Notes: a model not told the origin generated them from the letters alone. 61,281 nucleotides of DNA from Burkholderiaceae bacterium (GCA_004299095.1 SCQQ01000105.1:1-61281), one strand, 5' to 3'; shown: positions 36,472 to 45,918, counted from the stretch's first letter. Numbers and translations are program-made.

Positions 36472-38067
36472 ATGATGATCGACATGCCAAGAACCCAAGA
36501 ACTGCAGCGCATCCAGCGCGTGGCGCTCGGTGATTTCGTGCACCGCAGCGCGCTCAAATTTCCAAAGCGCACGGCGCTGGTCGACGGCGCCATCCGCCTG
36601 AGCTATGCGGAGCTGGATGCCCGCAGCTCGCGCTTCGGCCACTATCTGCAATCCACGATTGGATCGGGCCAGCAAATCGGCATGCTGTGCCAGAACTCGG
36701 CCGACATGGTGGTGGCCTACAACGGCATCCACAAGTCCGGCAACGTCTGGGTGCCGGTCAACCTCAAGCTGGACGCCGCCACCATCGCCTACATCCTGCG
36801 CCACGCCGAAGTCTCGGCCGTGGTGGTGGACGAGGCGTTCGCGGCAGTCCCCGAGATTGCAGGGTTGCTGAACAAGCTGGGCGTGCCGCTCATCCTGACG
36901 ATGGTCGCCACCGCGGAAGCCGTGGGCACGACGCTTGCTCAGGCCGAACGTGGCCAGGAAGACGCCCTGCCCGACGCGGCGATCGATGGCGGCCAGCCGG
37001 CGCTCATCATGTACACCAGCGGCACCACCGGCAACCCCAAGGGGGTCGTGCACTCGCACGTCTCGGTGGCAACCGCAACGCTGGGTTCGGTGGCCGGGTT
37101 CGGCTACACCGAACGCGATGTCGCTTCCGGCGTGTTGCCGCTATTCCATTGCGCCCAGCACACGCTGGCGGCCACCGTTCACGCCGCGGGTGGCTGCCTG
37201 GTGCTGTCGCGCGGCTTCGTGCCGGACGACATCCGCGCGCTGATGCTGCGGGAAAAATTCACCGCGTTTGTCGGTCTGCCGATGATGTACGCGGCTCTGC
37301 TGGCCGATCCAGGCTTCCACTGCCCCAGCTTGCGCCTAGCGGTCTACGCCATGGCACCCATTCCCAAACCGCTGATTGCGCAGATCGCCGAGCGCCTGAC
37401 CCGCAACGTGATGCTGGCCACGGGTCAAACCGAAATCTATCCGCCCACCATGACGTTCCAGCCGCTCATGCACCCCGGCCTGGATGCCAATTACTGGGGG
37501 ATATCGCTGATCCACAATGAAACCGCGGTGATGGACGAAAGCGGCCGCCTCCTCGGACCCGGCGAACCGGGAGAAATCGTACATCGCGGCGCCAACGTCA
37601 TGCTGGGCTACTTCAAGGACCCGGACGCCACGGCCGCGGCGCAGCGCTTCGGCTGGCACCACACCGGCGACCTCGGCATGTGGGGCGAGGAAGGGCAAAT
37701 GATGTTCCTCGACCGCAAGAAGGACATGGTCAAGACCGGCGGCGAAAACGTCGCCAGCGTCAAGGTCGAAGCGGCGCTGCTGGCGCATCCCGCGGTGGCC
37801 GGCGTGGGCGTTGTCGGTTTGCCGCATCCGCGCTGGGCCGAGGCCGTGTGCGCCTTCGTGGTGAAGAAGCCGGACGCCGCTTTGACCGAAGCCGACCTGC
37901 TCGCCCACTGCCGCGAGCACCTGAGTGGCTTCGAGGTACCCAAGCTGATCCGCTTCATTGACGCGCTGCCCGCCACCGCCACCGGCAAGGTGCGCAAGAA
38001 CGTGCTGCGCGAGCAGTTCGCCGAAACGGCGGCCGAGGTCTTCTCCAAGGAGATGAACGCGCTCTGA
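36472..38067 (+). CDS. AMP-dependent acyl-CoA ligase 2
   Basis: 531 aa ANL-superfamily ligase. P-loop MYTSGTTGNPKGVVHSH, adenine-binding ATGQTEIYPPTM, hinge DRKKDMVKTGGENVASVKVE, and the C-terminal Lys in PATATGKVRKNVL. The A5 motif begins GQTE and not GLTE, which often correlates with different substrate pockets. The start ATG 36472 is set by AGGAG at 36463-36467. It diverges clearly from ligases 1 and 3, so the three are not recent tandem duplicates. Confidence 0.9.
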   Translation: MMIDMPRTQELQRIQRVALGDFVHRSALKFPKRTALVDGAIRLSYAELDARSSRFGHYLQSTIGSGQQIGMLCQNSADMVVAYNGIHKSGNVWVPVNLKLDAATIAYILRHAEVSAVVVDEAFAAVPEIAGLLNKLGVPLILTMVATAEAVGTTLAQAERGQEDALPDAAIDGGQPALIMYTSGTTGNPKGVVHSHVSVATATLGSVAGFGYTERDVASGVLPLFHCAQHTLAATVHAAGGCLVLSRGFVPDDIRALMLREKFTAFVGLPMMYAALLADPGFHCPSLRLAVYAMAPIPKPLIAQIAERLTRNVMLATGQTEIYPPTMTFQPLMHPGLDANYWGISLIHNETAVMDESGRLLGPGEPGEIVHRGANVMLGYFKDPDATAAAQRFGWHHTGDLGMWGEEGQMMFLDRKKDMVKTGGENVASVKVEAALLAHPAVAGVGVVGLPHPRWAEAVCAFVVKKPDAALTEADLLAHCREHLSGFEVPKLIRFIDALPATATGKVRKNVLREQFAETAAEVFSKEMNAL

Positions 38068-38125
38068 GTCCGCCGCCAAACAATGACGCGCGAGGTAGCC
38101 TTTTCAATTGCGGAGGGATTCGTCC

Positions 38126-39736
38126 ATGTTCAATGAAACCACCTACCCACAACTCCTCGCTGCTGTCACGCAGGCGCACGGCCGCCGGACTTTCCTGGAA
38201 GCGGCATCGGCGCTGCAGGGCCAGCGCGTTACCCTCACTTACGCAACGTTCGAACGGCAGAGCCGCCGCGTGGCCGCCGGCCTGCTGGCGCTGGGGCTGC
38301 GCCGCGGCGACCGCATGGCCATCGCGGCGCCCAACCAAATCGAATGGCTGGAACTCTTTTTCGGCGCCGCACGCATCGGCGTGATCGTGGTCACGCTCAA
38401 CGTGCGCTATCGCGAAAGCGAGCTCGATTACATGCTAAACCAGTCCGGCGCGCGCCTGGTGGTGTCGGCGGCGCACTCGGGAGGATTCGATTTCGAGCAT
38501 TTCTACGCCGGGTTTCACGCGCGCATTCCCACGGTCGAACGCGTGTTGTTCCTGGGTGCAAGCAATCCCCATGACAGTTACGCGACGCTGCTCACCCATC
38601 CGGTCGACGACCAACTCACGCTGGAAGAGCAAAAAGTGGGCCCGGACGACCCGGCAGTCATCCTCTACACCTCGGGCACGACCGGTCGGCCCAAAGGCGC
38701 CGTGCTCACGCACTGCAGCCTGATTGCTTCCGGCCGCGCGCAAGTACTCAACTACGGTTCAACGGAAGAAGATGTTTACATGGGTCTCATGCCGCTCAAC
38801 CATGTGGGCGGCATCACCTGCACCATCACGGCAGCGCTGCTCGCGGGTTCTGCAGTCATTCTGGAAGACGCCTTTTCGCCCGGACGCGCACTGGAAGTAT
38901 TGAACGAACACGGCGTGACCACTTTCGGCGGCGTCCCCACCATGTGGAAACTGATGCTGGCGCACGAGTCCATCGCCCGCGTCAACAAGGAGACACTGCG
39001 CTTCCCCATCATCGGCGGCGCCAACGTCGAACCTGCACTGGCGCGCCAGATCGTCGACACATTTCCGAACGCACGCCTCACCAACCTGTACGGCCTGTCC
39101 GAATCATCGGGCGCGGCCGTGATCTCGCCAGTCACCGATTCGCTCGAAGCCGTGGCGCGCAGCATCGGCCTGCCGCTTGCGGGGGTCGAGGCCCGCGTGG
39201 TCGACGCGGACGGCACGGCATTGCCGCCGGGGCAGGAAGGCGAATTGCAACTGCGCGGGTCCGGCGTGGCTGCCGGTTATTGGCAAATGCCCAAGGAGAC
39301 GACGGAAACGTTCCTGCCCGGCGGCTGGCTCGCCACCGGCGACATGGTGAGCCAGGAACCCGATGGCCATTTGCTCCTGCGCGGTCGGCGCAAGGAAATG
39401 TTCATCCAAGGCGGCTACAACGTCTATCCCGTGGAAATCGAAAACGTCCTTGCAGCGCATCCGGCGGTGGCCATGGCGGCCGGCATCGGCATCCCCGATG
39501 CCGTGCTGGGCGAGGTCGGCTGCTACTACGTGACGCTGCGGCCCGGAAAGGCATCGACCGAGGCCGAGCTGATCGACCACTGCGGCGCCAAACTGGCCGA
39601 CTACAAAGTGCCGCGCCGCATCGTTTTCACGCCCGAATTGCCACTCACGCCGTCGGGAAAGATCGCCAAGGCCGAACTGCGGGAACGGATAACCCCCACC
39701 AGCCTGATCGGCAGGCGCCCCGTCCAAGGCACGTGA
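38126..39736 (+). CDS. AMP-dependent acyl-CoA ligase 3
   Basis: 536 aa ANL-superfamily ligase. P-loop LYTSGTTGRPKGAVLTH, A5 motif LYGLSESSGAAV, hinge RGRRKEMFIQGGYNVYPVEIE and catalytic Lys in LTPSGKIAKAEL. The start ATG 38126 is preceded by GGAGGG at 38112-38117. The LSES version of the A5 motif resembles ligases for aromatic or cyclic acids more than long-chain fatty acids, but this is only suggestive. Third of the ligase trio and followed by the SDR gene. Confidence 0.9.
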   Translation: MFNETTYPQLLAAVTQAHGRRTFLEAASALQGQRVTLTYATFERQSRRVAAGLLALGLRRGDRMAIAAPNQIEWLELFFGAARIGVIVVTLNVRYRESELDYMLNQSGARLVVSAAHSGGFDFEHFYAGFHARIPTVERVLFLGASNPHDSYATLLTHPVDDQLTLEEQKVGPDDPAVILYTSGTTGRPKGAVLTHCSLIASGRAQVLNYGSTEEDVYMGLMPLNHVGGITCTITAALLAGSAVILEDAFSPGRALEVLNEHGVTTFGGVPTMWKLMLAHESIARVNKETLRFPIIGGANVEPALARQIVDTFPNARLTNLYGLSESSGAAVISPVTDSLEAVARSIGLPLAGVEARVVDADGTALPPGQEGELQLRGSGVAAGYWQMPKETTETFLPGGWLATGDMVSQEPDGHLLLRGRRKEMFIQGGYNVYPVEIENVLAAHPAVAMAAGIGIPDAVLGEVGCYYVTLRPGKASTEAELIDHCGAKLADYKVPRRIVFTPELPLTPSGKIAKAELRERITPTSLIGRRPVQGT

Positions 39737-39802
39737 CCACATGGGACATTCCCGCAGGCGGATTCAGGATGAATGTGCCTCACACTTCAGAAGGAGAAAC
39801 AG

Positions 39803-40531
39803 GTGACAGAAAAGAAAGCAATCCTGGTGATTGGCGCCGGAGACGCCACGGGCGGCGCGATTGCCCGGCGTTTCGCGCGCGAAGGCTACGTCGCGTGCGT
39901 GACCCGGCGCCACGCCGAGAAGCTACAGCCGCTCGTCGAGCAGATTCGGGCCGCTGGCGGCGAGGCCCACGGATTCGGTTCCGACGCACGCAAGGAAGAA
40001 GAAATGATGTCCCTGGTACAAAAGATCGAGACCGAGATCGCGCCCATCGAGGTGGCCGTTTTCAACATCGGTGCCAACGTGCGTTTTGGCATTACCGAGA
40101 CCACCGCGCGGGTGTATTACAAGGTCTGGGAAATGGCCTGCTTCGCGGGCTTCCTGATGGGTCGCGAGGTCGCCAAGGCGATGCTGCCGCGCGGCCGCGG
40201 GACCATCCTCTTCACCGGCGCCACGGCGAGCCTCAGAGGCAAGGAAGGCTTTGCCGCGTTCGCGGGCGCCAAGCATGCGCTGCGCGCCCTGGCGCAAAGC
40301 ATGGCACGCGAACTCTGGTCCCAGGGGATTCATGTCGCCCATCCCGTCATCGATGGCGCCATTGACACCGATTTCATTCGCACCAATTTCCCGGAGCGCT
40401 ATGCCACCAAGGATCGGGATGGCATCGTCAATCCCGAGCACATTGCCGACGTTTACTGGCAGCTCCACATGCAGCCGCGCGACGCCTGGACGCACGAGAC
40501 CGAGATCCGCCCCTGGATGGAGCCCTGGTAG
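39803..40531 (+). CDS. short-chain dehydrogenase/reductase lacking the catalytic Tyr
   Basis: 242 aa Rossmann-fold protein. The cofactor loop is GAGDATGGAIARRF (residues 11-24) and the NNAG-equivalent is NIGAN. Where classical SDRs have Tyr-x-x-x-Lys the sequence reads FAGAK, so Tyr is Phe153 while Lys157 is kept. The preceding block TGATASLRG matches a subgroup of SDRs in which this Tyr is also missing. It may use another residue or act as a binding protein. The start is GTG 39803, set by AAGGAG at 39791-39796. By context a counterpart of AtuB/AtuG oxidoreductases. Confidence 0.83.
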   Translation: MTEKKAILVIGAGDATGGAIARRFAREGYVACVTRRHAEKLQPLVEQIRAAGGEAHGFGSDARKEEEMMSLVQKIETEIAPIEVAVFNIGANVRFGITETTARVYYKVWEMACFAGFLMGREVAKAMLPRGRGTILFTGATASLRGKEGFAAFAGAKHALRALAQSMARELWSQGIHVAHPVIDGAIDTDFIRTNFPERYATKDRDGIVNPEHIADVYWQLHMQPRDAWTHETEIRPWMEPW

Positions 40532-40584
40532 GGCAGCGCGCGCGCCACCGACCCGTCGACGAACCCTCAATCCGAAAGCAAGCC

Positions 40585-41208
40585 ATGACGCCAGTGACCG
40601 TCCAATTCATGTTCGACTTCGGCAGCCCCAATGCCTACCTGAGCCACAAGGTCATTCCCGAGATCGAGGCCAGGAGCGGAGCCCGGTTCGAATACGTCCC
40701 GGTCCTGTTGGGTGGCCTGTTCAAGCTGGCCAACAACCGATCTCCGATGGAAGCCTACGCGCAAATTCCCAAGAAGCTCGCCTACGAGCGGCTGGAAATG
40801 CGCCGATTCGTGCGCAAGCACCGCGTCACGGCTTTCAAGTTCAATCCCCATTTCCCGATCAACACGCTGCCGATCATGCGTGGCGCAGTGGCGGCGCAAC
40901 AGCTCGGCTGCTTCGAGCGCTATGTGAACGCGGTGTACGCGAGCATGTGGGAGCGTGAATGCAACATGGCAGACCCGCAGATCGTCGCTGCCGAGCTGTC
41001 GGCCGCGGGGCTCGAAGCGCAAGCCATTCTGGCAGCCAGCCAGGAACCCGACGTCAAGCGGCGGCTGATCGAGAACACCCAGGACGCCTACGACCGCGGC
41101 GCGTTCGGCAGCCCGATTTTCTTCGTCGGCGACGAGATGTTCTTCGGCAAGGACCGGCTCGGCGAAGTCGAAGAAGAAATCGCGCAAGTGCATCAACACC
41201 CACGGTGA
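40585..41208 (+). CDS. 2-hydroxychromene-2-carboxylate isomerase-like (DsbA/GST-kappa family)
   Basis: 207 aa DsbA-fold protein. The N-terminal FMFDFGSPNAYL aligns with the glutathione-activating Ser of 2-hydroxychromene-2-carboxylate isomerase and GST kappa; the disulfide CxxC of true DsbA is absent. The helical insert and the C-terminal GAFGSPIFFVGDEMFFGKDRL (cis-Pro loop) are typical. In naphthalene catabolism the enzyme isomerises a ring-cleavage product; many homologues lie in non-aromatic clusters with unknown roles. It is the last gene of the island, right before a bidirectional terminator. Confidence 0.87.
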   Translation: MTPVTVQFMFDFGSPNAYLSHKVIPEIEARSGARFEYVPVLLGGLFKLANNRSPMEAYAQIPKKLAYERLEMRRFVRKHRVTAFKFNPHFPINTLPIMRGAVAAQQLGCFERYVNAVYASMWERECNMADPQIVAAELSAAGLEAQAILAASQEPDVKRRLIENTQDAYDRGAFGSPIFFVGDEMFFGKDRLGEVEEEIAQVHQHPR

Positions 41209-41214
41209 AGACGT

Positions 41215-41248
41215 GACGAAAAAACCGCCGAATGGCGGTTTTTTCGTC
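41215..41248. terminator. bidirectional Rho-independent terminator
   Basis: Perfect 15-bp inverted repeat, GACGAAAAAACCGCC (41215-41229) and its complement (41234-41248), with a GAAT loop. Each strand ends in a T6 run after the GC stem, so it can end both the catabolic-island transcript and the convergent ABC-transporter operon. Confidence 0.93.
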
Positions 41249-41263
41249 AGCCAGAGGAGCCGG

Positions 41264-42427
41264 TTACCGGATGTAGTCGGACACCACTTTCCAGCGCCCG
41301 TTCTGGATTTGCGACAGGCGCGAAGCGTCGCTGCCGAGGTGTTTGGTCGCGGTGAACGTGAGCGTGTCCATGCCGAAGAGGTCGGGCGGAATGGTGAGGT
41401 GGCTCATGGCGTTGACGAAGCTGTCGGTGGTCAGGTTCGGCCCGGCTTTTTCCACGGCCTGCGCAAAATCGTCGATCAGGACGTAGCCGTAGACCGAGAA
41501 CACCGTCGGATCGGTGTTGAACTTGGTCTTGTATTTGTTGGCCCAGAAGCGAATTTTGTCGGATGCGGCGTCCAGATACGGGTGCTGCACTGTCATCGTG
41601 GCGTAAAGGCCGTTCATGGCTTCGCCGCCCAGCTTGTGGATCAGGTCGGTGTAGGCGCCCGAGGAGCCCAGGAACGTGGGATCGAACCCGGTCTTGCGTG
41701 CATCGGCAATGGTGCCGATGGTCTCGCGAATCAGCGTGCCCAGGACGACGAAATCGCAACCGGCCGCCTTCATCTTGGCAACCTGCGATGAGAAATCAGT
41801 CGCTCCACGCTTGAAGCTGGTCTTTTCGGTCAACGCCATGCCAAGCGACTTGGCGGCCGCCTCGGCGCCCTGCAGCACTTCCTGGCCGAAATCGTCGTCC
41901 TGATAGATCGCGCAAATCTTCTTGGCGTTCTTTTGCTTGATCAGCACCGGTGCCGCCAGGCGAATCTGATCGTAATAGGTGGCGGCGAAGGAATAGGTCA
42001 GCCGGTTCAGCGGTTCATACATCTGGCGCGCCGCCGTGACTGGGAAGAAATTGATCACGTTTTTCTTGAACAGGATCGGGAACGTGGCCAGGTTGCCGGC
42101 GGTGCCGATGTGCCCCACCATGGCAAAGATGTGGTCCTGGTTCACCAGTTTTTGCGCCGCCAGCACGGCACGTTTCGGGTCATAGCCCGAGTCCTCGACC
42201 TTGAGCTCGATCTTGCGGCCGTTGATGCCGCCCTGCTCGTTGATTTCATCGACGCGCAGCAGCATGCCGTCGCGCACCTGCTTGCCGAACGCCGCGATCG
42301 GACCCGACAGGTCCTGGATGGAGCCGAGCTTGATTTCAGTCTTGCTCACGCCCTGGGTTTGCGCAAACGCGGTGGTGGCCATCGCGGTTGCGCAGATCAG
42401 GGTGAACACGGTTCGCTTGTTGAACAT
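41264..42427 (-). CDS. ABC transporter substrate-binding protein (LivK-like)
   Basis: 387 aa periplasmic binding protein of the branched-chain amino acid (HAAT) type, class I fold. A signal peptide (ICATAMATTAFAQ) precedes the mature domain starting IKLGSIQDLSGPIAAFGKQV. The family motif DSGYDPKRAVLAAQKLV and the second-lobe GYVLIDDFAQAVEKAG are clear. HAAT proteins bind amino acids but also amides, urea, aromatic acids and other small organics; the ligand here is open. The start ATG 42427 has GAGGAG just upstream. Last gene of livHMGF-ligase-SBP operon on the minus strand. Confidence 0.92.
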   Translation of the reverse strand: MFNKRTVFTLICATAMATTAFAQTQGVSKTEIKLGSIQDLSGPIAAFGKQVRDGMLLRVDEINEQGGINGRKIELKVEDSGYDPKRAVLAAQKLVNQDHIFAMVGHIGTAGNLATFPILFKKNVINFFPVTAARQMYEPLNRLTYSFAATYYDQIRLAAPVLIKQKNAKKICAIYQDDDFGQEVLQGAEAAAKSLGMALTEKTSFKRGATDFSSQVAKMKAAGCDFVVLGTLIRETIGTIADARKTGFDPTFLGSSGAYTDLIHKLGGEAMNGLYATMTVQHPYLDAASDKIRFWANKYKTKFNTDPTVFSVYGYVLIDDFAQAVEKAGPNLTTDSFVNAMSHLTIPPDLFGMDTLTFTATKHLGSDASRLSQIQNGRWKVVSDYIR

Positions 42428-42472
42428 GGTCGCTCTCCTCTTCACAGTGGTTGAAAAACGAAAATCGTGCGC

Positions 42473-44332
42473 TCAGTGCGCATACATGGCCTCGATCTGC
42501 GGCGCATACTTTTTCTGCACGAGCTTGCGCTTCAGTTTCATCGTCGGCGTGAGCTCTTCGTCCTCGGCGCCCAGTTGCGTGTCGAGCAGGAAGAACTTCT
42601 TGACCTGCTCGACCCGCGCAAATTTCCGGTTCACGCCATCGATCACGCCCTGGATCAGCGCCTGGACCTCGGGCGCGCGCGTGAGGCTCGCGTAATTGGA
42701 AAACGGCACGTCGTGGTCCTGCGCGTATTTCTCCACGTTTTCCTGGTCGATCATGACGATCGCCGTGAGGTAGGCGCGCGCGTCGCCGATCACCACGGCG
42801 TCGGTGATGTACGGGTTGAACTTAAGCTCGTTTTCGATCTCGCTAGGCGTTACGTTCTTGCCGCCCGCGGTGATGATGATGTCCTTCATGCGGTCAGTGA
42901 TGCGAAAGAACCCGTCCGCATCCACCGCGCCGACGTCGCCAGTCTTCAGCCAGCCGTCTTCGGTGAACGTCTCCGCCGTCTTTTCCGGCAGGTTCAGGTA
43001 GCCGGCGAACACGTTCTTGCCCTTGACCTGGATTTCACCCGTGGCGGGATCGATGCGCACCTGGTTGTAGCCCACCGCCTGGCCGATGGTGCCGGGCCGG
43101 ATGCGCGTGGGCGGCACCAACGTGGATACGCCGCAGGTCTCGGTCATGCCCCAGACTTCCAGCATGGGGACGCCGAGCGACAGATACCAGCGGATCAACG
43201 CGGGCGAAATCGGTGCCGCGCCCGTGAGCAGGTAGCGCACGCGGTGGATGCCGATCAGCTTGCGCACGTTGTCGAGCGCAAGCCAGCGCGCAACGTAGAA
43301 GCGAGCCTTGAGTCTGGCCGGCACCGGCTCGCCCGCCAGCACCCGGTCCGCAATTTGCCGGCCCACGCCAATGGCCCAACCGTAGACGGCGCGCTGCACG
43401 CGGGTGCTTTCCTGCAGCGCAATGGTGACGCTGGAATAAAACTTTTCCCAGATGCGCGGTACGGCGAAGAAAACCGTGGGTGCGATTTCGCGCACGTTCT
43501 CGGGAACGGTTTCGGGGTTCTCGACGAAGTTGACCTTGGAGCCGGTGTAGACGGCGAAATACTCGCCGGAGGTGCGCTCCGCCACGTGGCACAGGGGCAA
43601 GAAACCCATGCACTCGTCGCTCTCGTCGCGCGGCAGCAGCTTGGTCGCTTCCTTCACCAGGAAAACCAGGCCGCCGTGGGTGTGCATGGCGCCTTTGGGC
43701 TTGCCGGTGGTGCCCGAGGTGTAAATCAGCACCGCCACGTCGTCGGGTTTGACGGCAGCGACCCGCTGCTGCAGCGCGCCGGGATGTTCTGCGTTGTAGA
43801 CGCGTCCCAGCTCGCGCAATTGATCCAGGCTGATCACACGCTCGTCACGCAGATCGTGCAACCCTTCCATGTCGAACACGATGATCCTGGCGAGCAACGG
43901 CAGGCGCTCGCGCGCTTCCAGCGCCTTGTCGAGCTGTTCGTCGTCTTCGACGAACAGCACGCGCGTGCTCGAGTCTTCGCACAGGTACTGCACCTGACTG
44001 GCCGCATCGGTCGGATAAATGCCATTGGAAATGCCGCCACACGAGAGCACCGCCAAGTCGCACCAGACCCATTCGATCACCGTGTTGGACAGGATGGACG
44101 AGGTGTGATGCGCCTCGAAACCCAGGCTCATCAGGCCACCGGCAATTTCGGCCACGCGCTCGGCGTTCTGCGTCCAGGTCCAACTGCGCCAAATGCCCAA
44201 TGCCTTCTCGCGCAGCCAGACCTTGTCGGCGCGCGCGGCCGCCGCGTTCCAGAACATCGCGGCCATGGTTTCGCCTTCGACCACCGTGTCGGCGCTTGCT
44301 TGCAGTCGCGACAAATCCCAAAGCCCTGTCAT
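42473..44332 (-). CDS. AMP-dependent acyl-CoA synthetase of the ABC-transporter operon (long-chain type)
   Basis: 619 aa ANL ligase of the long-chain/bubblegum type. P-loop IYTSGTTGKPKGAMHTHGG, A5 motif VWGMTETCG, hinge TDRMKDIIITAGGKNVTPSEIE and a basic C-terminus TPTMKLKRKLVQKKY. It lies between livF (three bases upstream) and the binding-protein gene, so import and CoA activation of the transported compound are probably coupled (inference). This operon design (HAAT transporter + acyl-CoA synthetase) is recurrent in betaproteobacteria, from memory. Confidence 0.9.
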   Translation of the reverse strand: MTGLWDLSRLQASADTVVEGETMAAMFWNAAAARADKVWLREKALGIWRSWTWTQNAERVAEIAGGLMSLGFEAHHTSSILSNTVIEWVWCDLAVLSCGGISNGIYPTDAASQVQYLCEDSSTRVLFVEDDEQLDKALEARERLPLLARIIVFDMEGLHDLRDERVISLDQLRELGRVYNAEHPGALQQRVAAVKPDDVAVLIYTSGTTGKPKGAMHTHGGLVFLVKEATKLLPRDESDECMGFLPLCHVAERTSGEYFAVYTGSKVNFVENPETVPENVREIAPTVFFAVPRIWEKFYSSVTIALQESTRVQRAVYGWAIGVGRQIADRVLAGEPVPARLKARFYVARWLALDNVRKLIGIHRVRYLLTGAAPISPALIRWYLSLGVPMLEVWGMTETCGVSTLVPPTRIRPGTIGQAVGYNQVRIDPATGEIQVKGKNVFAGYLNLPEKTAETFTEDGWLKTGDVGAVDADGFFRITDRMKDIIITAGGKNVTPSEIENELKFNPYITDAVVIGDARAYLTAIVMIDQENVEKYAQDHDVPFSNYASLTRAPEVQALIQGVIDGVNRKFARVEQVKKFFLLDTQLGAEDEELTPTMKLKRKLVQKKYAPQIEAMYAH

Positions 44333-44335
44333 CGC

Positions 44336-45109
44336 CTATCTCCACGTTTTGCGTTTTTTCCAGCGGCGCTCGCCGCGCACGCCGCTGTCTTTCATACCCA
44401 GGTAGAACTCCTTGATGTCCTCTTTTTCGCGCAAGCGTTCGCAGGTGTCCTCCATGACGATGCGGCCGTTTTCCAGCACATAGCCGTAATCGGCCGCGTT
44501 CAGCGCCATGTTGGCGTTCTGCTCGACCAGCAGGATGGTGGTGCCGCGCTCGCGGTTGATGCGCACCACGATTTCGAAAATCTCCTTGGTCAGACGCGGC
44601 GACAGGCCGAGGCTGGGTTCGTCCAGCAGGATCAGCCTGGGCTCGGCCATGAGCGCGCGACTGATGGCCAGCATTTGCTGCTGCCCGCCGGAAAGCAGGC
44701 CGGCGTCCTGCGCCGCGCGCTCTTTCAGGATGGGGAAATACGCGTACACCTGCTCCAAGTCGCGTGCCACGCCGTCGCGATCGGTGCGCGTGTAGGCACC
44801 CATGAGCAGGTTGTCCCGGATCGACAGCAGCGGAAACACCTCGCGCCCTTCCGGCACCTGCACCAAGCCGAGCCGCACGATGCACGCCGGGTCTTGCGCA
44901 GTGATGTCTTGTCCGGCAAACGTGACGGTCCCCTTGCGCGGATCGATCATGCCGGAGATGGTTTTGAGAATGGTGGTCTTGCCCGCGCCGTTGCTGCCGA
45001 GCACGGTGGCAATCTGCCCCTGTTCCACTTGCAGGCTGACGCCGCGGATGGCCTTGACCGGGCCATAGGCGCTTTCCACGTTGGCGAGCTGCAGCACGGC
45101 ATCGCTCAT
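44336..45109 (-). CDS. livF: ABC transporter ATPase LivF-like
   Basis: 257 aa ABC ATPase of the HAAT family. Walker A GSNGAGKTT, Q-loop region LVQVPEGREVFPLLSI, signature LLSGGQQQMLAIS, Walker B RLILLDEP and switch His region follow in order. The C-terminal ~20 residues after the ABC core are basic. It pairs with LivG to power the LivHM channel. ATG 45109 overlaps the livG stop by four bases. Confidence 0.95.
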   Translation of the reverse strand: MSDAVLQLANVESAYGPVKAIRGVSLQVEQGQIATVLGSNGAGKTTILKTISGMIDPRKGTVTFAGQDITAQDPACIVRLGLVQVPEGREVFPLLSIRDNLLMGAYTRTDRDGVARDLEQVYAYFPILKERAAQDAGLLSGGQQQMLAISRALMAEPRLILLDEPSLGLSPRLTKEIFEIVVRINRERGTTILLVEQNANMALNAADYGYVLENGRIVMEDTCERLREKEDIKEFYLGMKDSGVRGERRWKKRKTWR

Positions 45110-45918
45110 GCAGTTCTCCTGAGCGACGCCACGTCGTCCGCCGAACCCAGATAGGCTTCCGCCACGGCCGCACTGCCCTGCACTTCGGCCGGCGTACCAG
45201 CGGCCAGCACTTCGCCGTGGTTCAGCGCCACCACGCGATCCGAGACGCGCGAGACCAGTCCCATGTCGTGTTCGACCATCAGCACGGTGATGCCCAAGTC
45301 GCGCACGATGTCGTGGATCCAGAACGCCATGTCGTCGGTTTCTTCCACGTTCAACCCGGACGACGGCTCGTCCAGCAGGATCAATTGCGGTTCGGCGCAG
45401 AGCGCGCGCGCCAGCTCGACCACCTTGCGCACGCCGTACGGCAGGCCGCTGACCATCAGGTCGCGGTAGCGCTGCAAATCGAGGAAATCGATCACTTTCT
45501 CCACCCGCTCGCGCGCCCGGCGTTCGGCCGCGCGCGTCGCCGGCGTGAACAGCAGCTCGCCCCAGAAACCGCTTTCCCGGTGCGTGTGGTGGCCGATCAG
45601 CAGGTTGCGCAGCACGCTCGCGTGCTCGAACAGCTCGATGTTCTGGAACGTGCGCGCAATGCCCAGCGCGGCGATCTTGTGCGCCGGCTGGCGCGTCAAC
45701 TCGATTTCGCCCTGTGCGCCGCGATAAATGATTTCGCCGCTGGTGGGCTGATAAATGCGGCTGATCAGATTGAACACGGTGGTCTTGCCCGCGCCATTCG
45801 GGCCGATCAGCGTGAAGACTTCGCCGCGGCGCACGTCGAAGCTCACGTCGTTCACTGCCAGCACGCCGCCGAAGCGGACGCTCAGGTGGCGCGCGGACAG
45901 CAGCACGTCATCCGTCAT
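45106..45918 (-). CDS. livG: ABC transporter ATPase LivG-like
   Basis: 270 aa ABC ATPase. Walker A is [14 protein letters not shown], the Q-loop region [17 protein letters not shown] is typical of LivG, and Walker B is [12 protein letters not shown]. The signature motif is [12 protein letters not shown], a LivG-typical variation of LSGGQ. The chosen ATG 45918 begins [18 protein letters not shown]; an upstream in-frame ATG adds a non-conserved stretch. Confidence 0.94.
   Translation of the reverse strand: MTDDVLLSARHLSVRFGGVLAVNDVSFDVRRGEVFTLIGPNGAGKTTVFNLISRIYQPTSGEIIYRGAQGEIELTRQPAHKIAALGIARTFQNIELFEHASVLRNLLIGHHTHRESGFWGELLFTPATRAAERRARERVEKVIDFLDLQRYRDLMVSGLPYGVRKVVELARALCAEPQLILLDEPSSGLNVEETDDMAFWIHDIVRDLGITVLMVEHDMGLVSRVSDRVVALNHGEVLAAGTPAEVQGSAAVAEAYLGSADDVASLRRTA

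Noticed and set aside
42467-45154. Long plus-strand open frame opposite the ligase and livF
   Set aside because: Crosses two well-defined minus-strand genes and shows only biased composition.
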